Positions 43,021 through 55,335 are shown, counted from the first letter of the stretch. The stretch: DNA of 64,000 bases from Aplectana chamaeleonis (GCA_029168955.1 JAPDOI010001365.1:69501-133500), one strand, 5' to 3'. A program made the numbers and translations. Notes: generated from the sequence alone by a model not told the origin.

Positions 43021-45082
43021 GCGTATGTGAGCAGTATATCCAAGCGATGCCTGGGGCAAAACAGCCTGGGTGAGCGGTATGGTCACCGGGTCTCTTTTAC
43101 ATTCGGAATGCTGGGGTAGTTTGCGTCACCTAGATGACATTGTATAAAGCGCAACCTACAGTAGACTTCTGAATATCGACAAACGGACTCCAGATTTGTG
43201 CCCATCACCCAAAACAGTCACACAACAAGTTTCGAGTCAGAACGTGAAGTTTTTTCGGAGCACGGTGAAAACGCCCGTTCTGATTGACTCTAGGCATATG
43301 CGAATTTCCCGTCCAGATTGGTTCCAGAAAAGTACATTTTGCTTAGAATTTTCGCTCTCGCTGGAATTAGTTCCGATGTGAGACCCAGGGGCAGAAGCAT
43401 ATTGTATACAAACTAACTGGTATCCCAGAAGACAAAGCAAGGAGCTTATAAAACTATGCTCATGGTAGTGGTCATTCTCAAAGATGCTTCCAATTTATCG
43501 TTAGTACTAACGCATCTAACAAACTTTGCATCTCATCCTTCTCCGATGTCCGATCTAACCACCTACAGCAACACTAGCTTCACGAGGTGCGGCAATGTCA
43601 TGAATCCAGCTAAAAATTCGATGAAATGGGACGATAGGGGGGTAAGGAGGGGGTTGCACTTCCTATCTGTCGGTTCCGTTGGAACAAGAAATGCGGACTC
43701 TGTGGAACTTTTGTTTGTTCGTGTGTTGAGGCTTTCATCTATAGCAATTCTTAGCCCGCTTTTACAGTCCCGTCGTAGGTCGCTGCGATAGCAAAGTTCG
43801 AAAGAGAATCGACTTTCGACGCGATCACGATCGATACACGGGATTATTATACTATCGCATCGTACGGCGATCCTACTCTAAAATAGGCCTTATAGTCATC
43901 GTTGGAGAGCTACCATCGCTTCCGTGCCCGTCCGTTCAAAAGTATCGATAGATGTGAAGACGAATAAAAAGTTACATCGAGCCGAAAACATACTCCGTCA
44001 CAGCGGAGAGTGCTGCGAACCAAGACTATTTGTCTCACAACAAAAGTGTACAAAGGGTTTGTCGCAGCTGCAAAAACTAATTACATTGTTGGTAATGTCT
44101 ATTCGAATGAGACTGTCCGCTCGCTCAGTCTGCGTGCGTGTTGAGCGGAAGTCACGAAGACATATTTCGGACGAGCATTCCCACGACTGAGACTGATGAC
44201 CGGGAAATTATTCGCTAATCGTCTGATATCCCTGCCAATCGATTCACAAGTCGGAAAAATGCCTTCACAACGGTCGATCAACACACCCGCCGACCGCGTG
44301 GGCGGACAGTCTGATTCGGACAGACGTTATCTCTTGGGCGTCTATAGTAGAACTGCAAACTATTCCGCCCTGAGCAGCTGGTTCCGAGAAGGTACAAGTT
44401 CAAGACTGTCGTTTTCTGTACCTATCTGTTGTACATTCTGAAAGTTATCCTTCTAAAATCCAAAAATGGATCTCATAATCGTGTTCAGCTCCCAAAGTAC
44501 CCAAATTAGACAAAGTTTGGGCGAAATCACATTTCTCGAATTTTGAACGAAGTCATAGCGTAGTTCTTCTGTACCAACTACATATCGGATGAGCGTTTAC
44601 TTGAGAACATCAATCAGGTGCTTCTGTAAGCGTATAAAAGAGATCTCTCTATTTCTTTCAACAAAGGCAACAAAGTAATATAGCCTCAACAATGTTGTGT
44701 AGGATCTGAGGCTTACCTGTAAGATTTCTAAAATTTTCGACTTAATTCGTTCGAAGCTTCCCATTGGGAGAAATTATGCTATATCATTTTTGACGTCTTC
44801 CGGATCGCTACAGATGCGGCTACATTTTTTCCTCTGGGAGATAACTGAAATGCTCCTTGAATCCGGGGTTCCCTTTATCGATACTTGACTCATTATGGTT
44901 GATTACGGTGGGTATACGGTAGTATGGTCAAAGTCTCAGATTCGGCTAAAAATTTTTTTGCATGGTTAGACGGGGTCATGCAGACCAGGTAAGAGTTTTG
45001 CTCTTATCGTTTTGCGAAGCTTCAAAAACGCTAATACGGTCCACAAGCAGCTCGGAACCGGATAATGCAAAGTTTTAATTAA
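43021..45082. other. no gene; old degenerate repeats
   Basis: 43150-43210 and 44440-44950 carry diverged versions of the motif seen at 25.7-26.2 and 46.1-46.6 kb (e.g. ATCGACAAACGGACTCCAG, ATCATAATCGTGTT-like, GGTGGGTATACGGTA). 44100-44340 resembles 25107-25301. The remainder is unremarkable. Confidence 0.4.
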
Positions 45083-45566
45083 AGGCAGTGTTCACGATGA
45101 TTCTCGTTTCCAAGTTTTCCACTCAAAACAATGCGTTGGCAACCAAGTGTTACCGTAATGACGAAGAAACGGCGAGAAACGCACAAATTCGTCTTATTTC
45201 AGTGACATTATTCTATGGCCTGGACTAGTTGTCTGGTTGGATGAACATGTTCGCGGTGGTTGTCACCGGTAAAAAATGGGACTAATCGAAAATGGAAGAA
45301 TATGTTGGGCAAAACAGTATTAGTTAGGGCCCGAAGGAAAGAACGGAGCAATACAGAATGGAGAATTGCAAAAGACGGGTCCAAAAAAGATTTCATTGTC
45401 ACAACGAACAGTTCCATTGATACTTAAGAGGCGGGCTGATACTTGAGGATTTCGTGCCCTTCTGGTGCGTTTTTCTCGGTTTCTTCGTCATTTCAGTTCT
45501 ACTCGGGGGCCAAACAATCGATTTAGCGATTAATCTCAAAATCGAAGTTTACCGTGAACACTGCCT
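45083..45566 (-). mobile_element. TTAA MITE family G (copy 5), complete
   Basis: AGGCAGTGTTCACGATGATT follows TTAA (45079-45082) and TTTACCGTGAACACTGCCT precedes TTAA (45567-45570). It provides the uninterrupted 'empty site' for MITE A at 41610-42092. Confidence 0.88.
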
Positions 45567-45570
45567 TTAA

Positions 45571-47245
45571 GAGGCATAAGATACACTAACGATAAAATTC
45601 TTTTTCGCGGATGCGACAAGCGCTTGGCATATTTCCCTTATTGGGATACTTCCAAGAGAACTTCATTCAATAGAGTTGGTAGTTTCTAAAGAAATGTGAA
45701 TTTCTAGGAGCATTCTTGGACGAAAGATCGTATATGCCCTCCTGAGCTTCTTATCCACTATTTCGGAGCATAATTTACTGTGTTCTTTCGCTTACGTACG
45801 CGGAGCGAGGAGAGAGACAGTGAGAAAATGGGGGGGGGGGGGAGACGCAGCATACACACACAAACGCACGCGATCGACGAAAATAAATTTTAGCCCAGAA
45901 CAGAGGCTAGATTACTCAGAATAAAGATATAGGAGATTTCGAATCTTCGCGGCCACGCGAGGATTAGAAGAAGTCCACGATTTCTTATACGAGTTTTTTT
46001 CTTCCTGAATACCCTTGGAGATTCTGAAAAAGAGCATTCCCATTACTTTGCAAGAGAGTAATCATCAGGTTTATTTTAGAATGTCAAGAAATGAATATCC
46101 GGATTCGGCTTAAAACATTCATCTTTAACTAGGGCGTTAAACACAAACACGAATCTGTGGTCCGTTTTTCGCTATTCTGAGGATCGTTGTCAGTTGCCGC
46201 AAGGACATTGCACTTAAACTGGCTATTCCTACTGTGATATATCGAAAATCCACAAATGAACATCATAATCGTGTTGAGCGTAACAAAAATTTCCACTGAG
46301 GAACTTTGAGCCAAATCTGAAACTTAGACCAATTACCATATAACAACAGTAACACGCCGTAATCGAAGAGAAATCGATAGGCAGATTATAGATTTGTGTT
46401 GAGAAGTTCATAAACCCCTATGGAGAAGTCTTGGTGCAATTTCGTCGTAGCATTTAGGTAACCGCCAAAAGTCGCGTTGGAACCGCGAAAATTTCCCTTG
46501 CGAGAAGCCTTGAACAAGATCAGGCGGACTCTTCAAAAATCGACAAATGGGCCACAGGTCCTAATGAACATATTTATTTAGTTATTTGTTCATTTGTTCA
46601 TTTGCTACATTCATAGGAACGCGCCAATGTGAAATAACATTGAATAATATGAAAAAACCACGGAGAATGCAATAAAAAAAGCTCAGAGAAAAAAATGAGT
46701 AAAACAATACAACTAATCGGTGGCGAGAAAATATCGCAATGAAAGAGCAGAAATACAAGGACTTCACCAGCAATGGTCAAGGCTGAGATTGCGTGTCGAG
46801 AATACCGTCACTAGACTAATACCTCTAATGCTTCGTATAACCTGTGTTCGCCATACATACCAACTAAACTGAACTTGGCCGTGTCAGCCAGATATGGCAC
46901 ATGACAGCATAACTGGAGCTTCGGATCATGGGTTTGTTTACTGGACTACCCTCATAGAACCATTTGCCTGGCCAAGGTGCCTGTGGTATGTATATAAGAT
47001 GCTTCGTTTGGAAGATAGGGGAAGACAAGGACAACATACCTTGCAAAAGTCAATACCATTGGTAGAAAAGTCCCGGGAACTTCACAGTGTGCTCTACAAA
47101 TACCAACCTAAATAACAAAATACAGATAGGGCTCGAACGTAGATCTTTATTGCTAAAAATCTATTTGTTACAACTCCAATAAAATTGTTTTTGGGAACCT
47201 CGTTTTAAAATATGTCCATGAAATCATCCTGAGGAGAAAGAATCA
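45571..47245. other. no gene; degenerate repeats and AT-rich tails
   Basis: A 13-base G run lies at 45830-45842. 46120-46560 holds several diverged copies of the S motif at roughly 130-150-base spacing. 46570-46610 (GAACAAATG/AATAAATA words on the minus strand) looks like an old LINE 3' tail. Nothing else is recognised. Confidence 0.4.
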
Positions 47246-47299
47246 TCAACCTTGCGGCACATCTATTATTGACAAGACATTTACTCTTGAATGCGGAAC

Positions 47300-47618
47300 T
47301 ACCAAAGTGAAAAAACAGATATTCTGTATATTTGTAATCCCTAAAAGATCCAAGACATTTATGTTCCTTATCTTGGCACGAAAGCATTTTGAGTCTTTAC
47401 AGGATATGAATTCCGTAGGAAGCTGACTCAGCCATCGTGCACTTCGGAAGAAGAATGAGTTGTACCCAACCTTACTGGAATGTTTTTTTTTCAAACTAAG
47501 ATGATACAGGGCAGAACCACCACTCCTTCCATTGCATGGCTCGAAGACCCAGTACTTGCTAGCTCTGAGTCTTATTTCCATATGAATAATCCGAAAACAC
47601 ACCATCAATAAACAATCC
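47300..47618 (-). pseudogene. LINE reverse-transcriptase C-terminal tail
   Basis: Minus-strand frame with YWVFEPCNGRSGGSALYHL followed by FFFRSARWLSQLPTEFI. The F-F-x-R-(S/T)-A-x-x-(W)-x-x-L-P pattern with downstream F-R-x-x-(I/L) is the usual end of Jockey/CR1-type LINE ORF2 proteins. MITE N is inserted immediately upstream (47623), so the rest of the element is missing or beyond it. No poly-A or target duplication was resolved. Confidence 0.6.
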
Positions 47619-47622
47619 TTAA

Positions 47623-48215
47623 AGGCATCGTACACGATGGAAACCATATTTGGGTTTTTGATGTTTTCGTGTTGTACTATCCCTATAGTGACTAACGGTA
47701 GCAAAACGCCCCCTCAAAAACGTCAACTTTTTAAGAAAAACCCATTTTTACAAAGTTCATAGCAAATTTGAATTTCGCGCCGGCATCAACTTGTGATTGT
47801 TGCGCAGAGAATGCAAGGAACAGTCTTACGCTTCGTCCCCTGGCGCAGCGTTGGAAGCAATTCATCGAGGCTGCCGCTCAACTACGACTACAGCGAAATT
47901 AAAATGGGCTAACCCCCTGCTGCGTACAGTGCTGTCGGCTGCTTTCGATCGATGCCGAATTCGAAATCGACTGGCGTGTGTATTGCGCCCTACGACGCGT
48001 CAAGGCACGCCCGCCGTCAGCAACCCAATAGTTTTGTTCCTTGTAACAACGGATCGACCCTAAGGCCGGCCCCAAACCCAGGAAGCCATTTTGAGGTAAG
48101 CGAATCTCACTCAGAGATGGTTTGTAACTCCAAACTTTCTGCGTGACATTGTCCTGGCCCACTAGTCCGAATGAACGCATAAACCCAAATTCGGTTTTCA
48201 TCGTGGACGATGCCT
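47623..48215. mobile_element. TTAA MITE family N
   Basis: AGGCATCGTACACGATGGAA follows TTAA (47619-47622) and TTCATCGTGGACGATGCCT precedes TTAA (48216-48219). At 593 bases it is among the longest here. It truncates the LINE tail to its left. Confidence 0.82.
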
Positions 48216-48551
48216 TTAAACTAATTTCAAACGAGTAGCGAACAGTTCTCCTGAGCACCCCAAAAATTTCCTTCCAGGTATCGCTTTTGACTCCAGAAAG
48301 CTATGAAATGCCCTTTTTTGGAAATAGGTGAGGTATTTAGTAAATGTTGAACACGGAATATTGATAAACACCGTTATACCTATAGCATCCAGAATATGGC
48401 TTTCTAAAACAACGGTTTATGTAGATGTGAAAGAAGCTTGATTTCCCCCATTGGCTCCAAGGAGTCACAACCGGAGTCTCATTGAGGATCGATTCTCGAG
48501 CCGAATTGACTGCAGCATGGCGATTGCCTCCGTAATATGCAGCAGCCTTAC

Positions 48552-48721
48552 ATGATAGTCTTGCTTATGATAATGGCGCCTCCAAACTTGATTAGTTACA
48601 GTCTTTAGTGAAAGTTGGACGGACGTTGCCTCCACTTTGGACGGAACCCGTTTAGATAGATTTCGTTCCAGAATAGCTCGAATCTCTCCATTCACTACTT
48701 TACGCGTTTCATGAAGTTCAC
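48552..48721 (-). CDS. candidate internal exon, product unknown
   Basis: On the minus strand a strong 3' splice site (TTTTTCTCTGTCAG) precedes 170 open bases that end at CAAGACTATCAT|GTAAGG, a good donor. The reading frame is charged and helix-like (ELHETRKVVNGEIRAILE, PSKVEATSVQLSLKTV, QVWRRHYHKQDY) with no recognised domain. The surrounding frame (48465-48755) is also open, so an unspliced reading is possible. No partner exon was found; MITE N and a LINE tail lie downstream. Confidence 0.4.
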
Positions 48722-48755
48722 CTGACAGAGAAAAAGTAATGGCTAGAACTTTCAA

Positions 48756-49388
48756 TCCATCAGCCTTAACCCATTAGTTCCACTTTCGGTGAGCGATTCT
48801 TGCAGATTTAGCTCTATTTAATTATCTTTACAAATTGAAGGCCGAAAGTATGCGCTGAAAACCACTCGCTTGCTTTAGCCCGTCTGAGAACATCAAAAAC
48901 GTATCGGTGTAAAAATATGAAGGAAGCTGAAATGGTGACTACATTGAAACTTAATTTCCTTCGCGAACTGAGACTTTCGAGTGCTTTCTTTCCATTATTT
49001 CATTCACTAGAACTCAAAAACACTAACTACCTAGTCATAATTGGGAAAAACCTAACATAGTTTTCTGCACTTATGATGCCTTTGAGCTGGGTGTGAAATG
49101 GAAAGTGCATCAGTCACACTATTCGCGGCTATTGAACGTGACTGGACCGGTAGTGGTCATGAACTTTCGTTGATTTGTCCAAGAAGGATGAAATATGAGA
49201 GGTAGAAGTTTAAACTATTGCGATCTTAGCAAAAAAGGGCTATGAAGCTAGCTTCTGCAAAAATTATCATGAAAAATTGTCAATTACGAAATTTTGAAGA
49301 TTGGGCGAATGAAATGAAGAAGGGATCACGTAGGGATAATAGACCCATATTCCCATTCCAAAGCTTTGGGTTGGCATTTATGCATTAA
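48756..49388. other. no gene recognised
   Basis: No exon, RNA or repeat supported. If the 48552-48721 exon is real this would be intron or upstream exon territory. Confidence 0.4.
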
Positions 49389-49844
49389 AGGCACAGTACA
49401 CCCTCAGATACGAATTTTGAGATTTTCATACAATTTTGTAGAAGACCCCTCCTGTATAACACGTGCCAAATGCCAGATCTCATTTCCTCCAAATAAGCGA
49501 GATATAAGCGACCACCACAGGCCCGACCCCCCAACAGATTTTCGAACTCGATAGCGGCTCGATGGATGGATGAATTCCAACAAGTCGTCGTTCTTCCGTC
49601 CATTACCGAACTGTCTCCTTATCCTGCCCTTTTCTCACGCAACGATTGCTAATGAAGAGAAATACAGGCCTGAGACAACTCGTCCAACAATTTTTCACCC
49701 TCAAAATCTAGGCATCTTTGGAGAGCCATAACTCTGTTCAAAGGGGGTCTTGGACGATTTCAGAGACACCACTGTGATCAGCGTGTGACTCTCTCCAAGA
49801 TGAGCATGAAATCTGAAAATTAGTTTTTTGGGTGTCTGGTGCCC
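49389..49844 (+). mobile_element. TTAA MITE family C (copy 3)
   Basis: AGGCACAGTACACCCTCAG follows TTAA (49385-49388) and GGGTGTCTGGTGCCC precedes TTAA (49845-49848), which is also the left site of the next element. Confidence 0.86.
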
Positions 49845-49848
49845 TTAA

Positions 49849-50395
49849 AGGCAGTGGTCGCGATCAAATATGCTTGTCGTCTTTTTCTCTCCAAATCCTT
49901 TCCTGGGTCTCGAGTAGTAGGACCTATAAGAAAAAATTGCGAAAAACCACTGTTTTGGACCAAATTTGAAACCTGAACTTTCTTGTCTTTTGATGGTGGA
50001 CGAGCCCACTCCACATCATCGGCATCGATGACCTCTTATATCAAGAATATCAGCTAGCTTGAAATTAAATGTCAATCAATGAACCTTGGAATTTATGTAC
50101 ACATCTAGTCAAAAACATTGACTGAAGTGATGCTTTCATTATTCAACTGTTTTTATTCGCTAATTTCGCATTTATTTCGTCCTCTGAATGTCGATGATTT
50201 TTGACTGCTCGGCATGAGACTGCGATCTGTTTCGTCATCGCTGTGCACGTGTGCACGAACTGGCTTCTTTGGGCCCTAGAAACTCTAATTCTAGACCGTT
50301 TTTCACCGCGCTACCTTCATAGTTTTTCCGCTGTTTTTGATCTAAGCTGATTTTTGTAGTTTTTTCGATAACGATTCTCATCGTGACCACTGCCT
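49849..50395 (-). mobile_element. TTAA MITE family D (copy 3), joined to C
   Basis: AGGCAGTGGTCGCGATC follows the shared TTAA and ATCGTGACCACTGCCT precedes TTAA (50396-50399). It is reversed relative to copies 1 and 2. GTGCACGTGTGCAC lies near 50242. Confidence 0.86.
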
Positions 50396-50399
50396 TTAA

Positions 50400-51438
50400 A
50401 GGCAGTGGTCGCGATGGAATATCCTTATCTATATTTCTTCTCCGAACCCTTTTCTGGATTCAGAGCAGTAGGACCTATACGAAAAAAATGCCTAAAAAAC
50501 CCTACCTTGAATCGAATTATCAGCTTCAAGTTTCCGGTTTCTTGATGATGGACGAGCCCACTCCACATCATGGGCATCGATGATCTCTTGTATCGAGAAC
50601 ATCAGTTGGCTAGGCCTTCAGACTGGTCCGCTCGATTATTTCTACCCTCACCTGTATTAAAGCATTGTATGGAGCGCTTTTTCATTTTGTTCAACTGTTT
50701 TTGTTACCCAAATTAGCAGTTATTTTAGCCTGTTAATGTCAATGAATCTTGACTATACAAACAGGAGATTTCGATCTTTTTGGGCGGAGCTGTGCACGTG
50801 TGCACGAATCATCAACATAAGATTTATCAACTCTACATTACACTATCTAACACGATTTTCATTCCTGGCTTCTAAGTGTTATATTTCAATTGCTTATGTC
50901 CAAAGTATGTGAAAAAATGACTTCATTGAGAACACACTTCGCTTTCACTACAACAGCACGTAGAAAACCCGTTTTTTTTGTGAAAATAGAAAGATTTTCA
51001 TTCATTTCGGCATTATGAACTGGTAAAAAGAAAAAATACACAAGGAATAGACAAACACAGTTGCAAAGCACTCAACAAGGTTAAGAGTGAAGTCATTTTC
51101 CTCATACATTAGACATGAACAATTGAAATACGACACTTAAAAGCCAGGAACAGAAAATTGCCTTATGTACATAAACCGCGATTTTTTAAATTTCATTGCC
51201 CTAGTCACAAAAGCGAAGTTTTTCTGGGATAATAGCGATTTCCTGTCTGTCGTAGACCTAACGGGTTAGGAAGACACAATTCCAACCCAGGAACAGAAAA
51301 AAGTGAGAATTCGTTACATACTATACTGCTATAGCCAGTTTCATACACCTTAACCTTCATGGTCTTTTAGACGTTTAGGAACCAATCTGATTTTTACGCT
51401 ATTCTCAACAACTTTTTTTTTCAGCGCGACCACTACCT
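50400..51438 (-). mobile_element. TTAA MITE family D (copy 4), enlarged by an internal insertion
   Basis: AGGCAGTGGTCGCGATGG follows the shared TTAA; GCGCGACCACTACCT ends it near 51438. D-family sequence is lost at about 50818 (after GTGCACGTGTGCACGAATC) and resumes only near 51370. Roughly 0.5 kb of AT-rich sequence is therefore inserted or substituted in the middle. Confidence 0.7.
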
Positions 51439-51442
51439 TTTA

Positions 51443-51572
51443 AGGCAATGGTCGCGATCTAACATGCTTGTCTTCTTTTCCCTCTCTAACCCTTTTCTGG
51501 GTATAGAGTAGTAGGACCTATGGGAAAAAATTGCGAAAAAACCGCTGTTTTGGGCCAAACTTCTAGTCCGAA
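51443..51572 (-). mobile_element. truncated TTAA MITE family D (copy 5)
   Basis: AGGCAATGGTCGCGATC starts directly after copy 4. About 130 bases match D until CTAGTCCGAACTT, where the 3' end of a LINE relic begins. Confidence 0.7.
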
Positions 51573-52170
51573 CTTATACTAAATTTATTACATGAGCGAT
51601 TCATGTCAGACAAGTAAAATAAAAAACAGAAAACCAAGAAAAACCTAAAACTAAAATGCGACGACAGCAAAATAAAAGAAAAAAAAACAAAAAAAGGGAT
51701 AACTCTTGTCCAGCGCTTCACGTCGAACTCAGATAGCTGTCCAACATGCATTTGAACACCCTTATATTTAGAGAAACAGGCATTTTTTTACTCAGTTTAA
51801 TAAAGTCTGACCCAGCCCTTACAGAAAAGAAGTGCGATCGAATCCTGAGCCTAGCTCTAGGAATTACCAGTTTTTGTGAACCACCTCTGGTGATTGAATT
51901 TCTCAACGACCAAAACTCATTCAATTTTAAACCGCAATTACCCTGTAGTATTTTGTGGAACATAATGAGGTCGAATTTACGCCTCCTGAACGCTAGTGAG
52001 CGCAAGTCAAAGCTCTGGTTACGCTCTTGAGAATGGGGAAGCTATCGTAGGAAAAACCTCTGGTTCTAATCACTAGTTTTCTAGTAAAACTGTTCTGGAC
52101 GCTCTCGAGTTTTGCTATGACCTGTTTTTTGTATGGACTGAATATTACCGTTCCGTCTTCTGATGGTGCA
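51573..52170 (-). pseudogene. 3' part of a Jockey/CR1-type LINE
   Basis: On the minus strand, pieces in two frames read YKKQVIAKLESVQNSFTRKL, YDSFPILKSVTRAL, then FRRRKFDLIMFHKILQG and TRG...KLVIPRARLRIR followed by FF. These are the successive blocks of the region after the reverse-transcriptase catalytic core in this LINE group (LE-x-VQ-x-x-FT, Y-x-x-R/S-L, RR-x-x-DL-x-x-x-(Y/H)KIL-x-G). At least one frameshift and a diverged W-x-x-LP block mark it as dead. The 3' tail (AATAAATTTAGTAT) abuts the truncated D element, implying insertion into D. Confidence 0.75.
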
Positions 52171-52395
52171 GGCAGCTGGTTCGTTATTTAATTTCAAACT
52201 TTCACTAGGCTTAGTTCCAAATTTAGAAAAAAAGGCAATACCAATGAGGTTGTTAGAGTCATTTGCCGTCAGAGTTCAGTTGAATCATTAGGTTTTTAGG
52301 GTGGCTACATAGTTTGGAAAACCTTCTGTAGGCCGCGGAGGTCCACTGCAGATTTCATGAAAGCCCCGCGAGCGAATAAGAATTGTCGTTAAAGC
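52171..52395. other. no gene recognised
   Basis: Probably further eroded LINE sequence; nothing definite. Confidence 0.35.
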
Positions 52396-52788
52396 TTACC
52401 AGTCGGAAGTGAACCAGCGTTCATGATCGAATGCTATTTCATGCTTCTCGATTGTCGTTTCCAGCTCCACGGTGGAAGCCAAAAGACTACAAGAACTTCG
52501 GAACACGGGTTTACTGGCCTCCCCACATTTGACTGGTAAGCTCTGGTACATCGCTAGTGACCTGTCGGTTTCGATTATCACCAGCAGCGGAACGGTGGGC
52601 CTCGGTGAAATATAATTTGTGATCAGGAGTTTTCGACGAAAGAGCCACCACTCCGCGCTGTGATAATCGAAAACAAGAGCACTTGCATCGGAACAGAGTC
52701 TAGGTTGGCCAAGCAGCCTGTGGCTCGTACAATGAATTGTTTGGCTGTTCGATTTCTTGTTGTTGATAGAATTCAAAGAAATATCCAT
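52396..52788 (-). pseudogene. coding-relic repeat, longer copy (130-codon frame)
   Basis: The minus-strand frame runs from an ATG at 52788 to a stop near 52396. GTAAGC (a donor) overlaps the stop (GACTG|GTAAGC), so it could be an exon. Its middle (LVFDYHSAEWWL, LLITNYISPRPT, LLVIIE) matches the truncated copy at 11905-12078 with several synonymous differences. It contains several cysteines (LCSDAS, VKCGEA, SSCSLL), suggesting a secreted or extracellular origin. Family not recognised. Being present twice, it is a duplicated gene fragment or part of a transposon. Confidence 0.45.
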
Positions 52789-52858
52789 GAGAACGTACTA
52801 AAGCATAGTACCATTACATAAAAAATTGTCAGATTTTCACCCTAAACTGTGCACCAAC

Positions 52859-53355
52859 TATAGTTTACCGCAATGTTAAAAGGCGATGGTGCGGTTGCGC
52901 TCGACACAGTAACACTACGGTGGAAAACGTGGTGCTTTGCCAGATTTCGTCATCGATCGACGGCACAGCTGTTATTCTGGGTGAGTTAGGATTTTCTTTT
53001 TTTCACGCTTGTTTCGGCTTTATCTTTGTTTCTGACTCTGTTGCGAACTTTTCAGTGCGCGAGGGGAAATTTCCGTTCGTTAAGGCTTGGTAGTTTTGTT
53101 TTTCAAAATTCAACTTTAAACTTGAGAAAAAAGCGGCGAATTCCCCCTACGCATAAAGAAAAGCCCCCATTCGCAATAAATAAAGGGCCGATAACAAAAA
53201 TAAAGCAGGAACAGGCTTGAAAAAAAAACCGTAGCTCACCCGGAATATGCTCTCGATCGATGACCGAACCTGGCAAAGCGCCATGTTTTTCACCGCAGTG
53301 TTAGTGTGTCGACCGCAGCCACACAATCGCCTTTTACCATTGCGGTAAACTGTAT
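52859..53355. mobile_element. TA-type foldback MITE, family J (copy 2)
   Basis: TATAGTTTACCGCAATGTT (52859) and ATTGCGGTAAACTGTATA (53338) are the inverted ends, with TA outermost. The arms include AAAAGGCGATGGTG/CAATCGCCTTTTA and CATCGATCGA. The centre (about 52980-53240) is a pyrimidine-rich block absent from copy 1 at 1004-1241. Confidence 0.8.
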
Positions 53356-53921
53356 ATGCTTATATATCAGATCATTTCAATGGTTATCCGAAAGATCGAA
53401 AAGTCTGAACTCGATGGATGTTTTCCCTATAACGACTTGGGAAATTTCTAGCAGCAGTTAACAGGCCGCTCGTGTTCTGACGGCTTTTCGTTGGTCACCG
53501 AAGACTAGTTCTGGATTTCTCGGCTAATACTAAGAGGGGTGATGAATCGAAGGCGTCAAACTGTCGGCGGTTCTCACAGCAAAAACGGGGAAACACTTAT
53601 CCGTCGACGGGATCCAATTTATGCTGTTCGCGTTGCACGAACTAAGGAACCTCGTATAGTGTTCCTCATTTTTTGAAGGGCTATGAATATTTTTTGATCA
53701 AAGATGGCACTTTATTTAAGACGTGACCGCGCCGAAATCCGATTTTAGATCCGAATATAGCGTCCTAGAATAATCCGGAAAACATTCGCCAATTCTCCTA
53801 TGGGGAGGACATCCATGCTAGGTTCTTATCATGGGAGCTGCTAAAGGTTCAGTAAGATGCCGCTTTGACCTCGTACGGTCTATGGTATGAATCACGACTA
53901 CGTGTAAGAGGCTTTATCTAC
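53356..53921. other. no gene recognised
   Basis: No exon, RNA gene or repeat supported. Confidence 0.45.
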
Positions 53922-54166
53922 AGGCAGCGTTCACGACAAACATGATTCCTGTGTTTCTGGCTGGAATTTTCAGTATGGGCATCTACTGCCGATAAAAAAA
54001 TTGCTGTACAACATTCGAGTGAGCCTATCGCTTTTGGGTATGGATGATGGTTAGATATTCATAGGTTCTCTCACTGGATAGAGCGAGCCACTGCCTCCTC
54101 TATCATTATCAGTAGCCAAAGTAATGAATAGCCAGCACACAAATTCAAATTCGTCGTGGACACTGC
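53922..54166. mobile_element. short MITE, family T
   Basis: AGGCAGCGTTCACGACAAAC and TTCGTCGTGGACACTGCTT are inverted ends. Flanking sites are eroded (TCTAC, TCAG). 245 bases. Confidence 0.6.
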
Positions 54167-54455
54167 TTTCAGAGGCGGGATGATGTTCTCAGCGTCAATA
54201 AATCCCTCTGTGGATGTGCCACAAAGTCGTATTCCATCTCGTGAATTGATGTGCAGGAGCAACCATTTCGGTAATTCGGCCCACATTTCGCCCGAGAGAG
54301 ACCTGTAAGAACAATTTTAAAAAAAATCAGATAGGCTCTGGTAAAATCAGATATGAAACTGGACGAATCTCGTCTTGTAAACATTTCTTTGAAAGCTTTC
54401 AATGGCAGTTGAAGACTGTTCGAGCTGATTTTTGAAATGTTGGAGTTGCCCTTAA

Positions 54456-54929
54456 AGGCACAGTCCAACCTCAGAATTGATTTTTCGTTTTTCCGCCTAT
54501 GTTGGAGAAAATTTCACGCTGATCACAACGGTGTCTCTAGAATCGCACAGAACTCACTACGAACGGAGTTACGGTTCCACGAAAATTTCGACTTTGAACG
54601 GCTAGAAGTTCTCGGACGTGTTGTCTCGAGCCTGAATTTTCTCGCTATTCGCAGCCATCGTTCTGTAGCAGGCCACAATATAAAGCCAGCCCGAAAACTA
54701 ATCGAAGAACATAGGTTTTGAATGAAATCATTCGCGCGTCTCTTCCCTATTGAGGTCGGAAGCCTGGCGGTGGGCGTTACCCATTTTTTCTTTCAAGGGG
54801 GCGTGGCCGACTTTTTCCTAGCTTTTTCTCGCTTATTTGAGCGAATTGAGATTCCGCGCTTGGCAGGGTTGCTATAGTCGGCGACCGGACCATAATATCA
54901 AAAATTACCTCTGAGGTTGGGCTGTGCCT
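54456..54929 (-). mobile_element. TTAA MITE family B (copy 3), complete
   Basis: AGGCACAGTCCAACCTCAG follows TTAA (54452-54455) and GAGGTTGGGCTGTGCCT precedes TTAA (54930-54933). It is reversed relative to copies 1 and 2. Confidence 0.86.
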
Positions 54930-54933
54930 TTAA

Positions 54934-55331
54934 AGGCAGGTCCGGGCAGAATTTCGAGTCTGAGATTTTCCGCTGAATCTGTGCTCATGGTACAGGTAGT
55001 CCGAAGGAACCTGCGAAAACTGCGTCTAAACCGGTCTTCTCCAAGATATTCCAGCCACTTCCGCTAGCCGATGATCCAGAAAAGTAAAAAAAGTGTGGCC
55101 ATCGTCCATATTCTAGCGGTTGTCCACGCATTCTTCAAAAGTGCTTTGTAATTATCGGTGATTCCAGCCATGATTGTCATGCTGTGAATACCGTAATCCC
55201 TGACTTTGAAGCTGTTTTCTCCAGAACTAAGGACTCAGAGTTTGTGAAAATTTTGGACGGTGTTCAGCTAGACCAGCCCAATCTATCTAACCCGAATTTC
55301 GGTTGTGTCAAAATCTGACCGGACCTTGCCT
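54934..55331. mobile_element. TTAA MITE family Q, joined to B
   Basis: AGGCAGGTCCGGGCAGAATTT begins after the shared TTAA; ATCTGACCGGACCTTGCCT precedes TTAA (55332-55335). The only copy of this family seen. Confidence 0.82.
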
Positions 55332-55335
55332 TTAA

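Noticed and set aside
53026..53220. 64-codon plus-strand gene
   Set aside because: It lies in the centre of the foldback MITE J and has a low-complexity Lys-rich composition.
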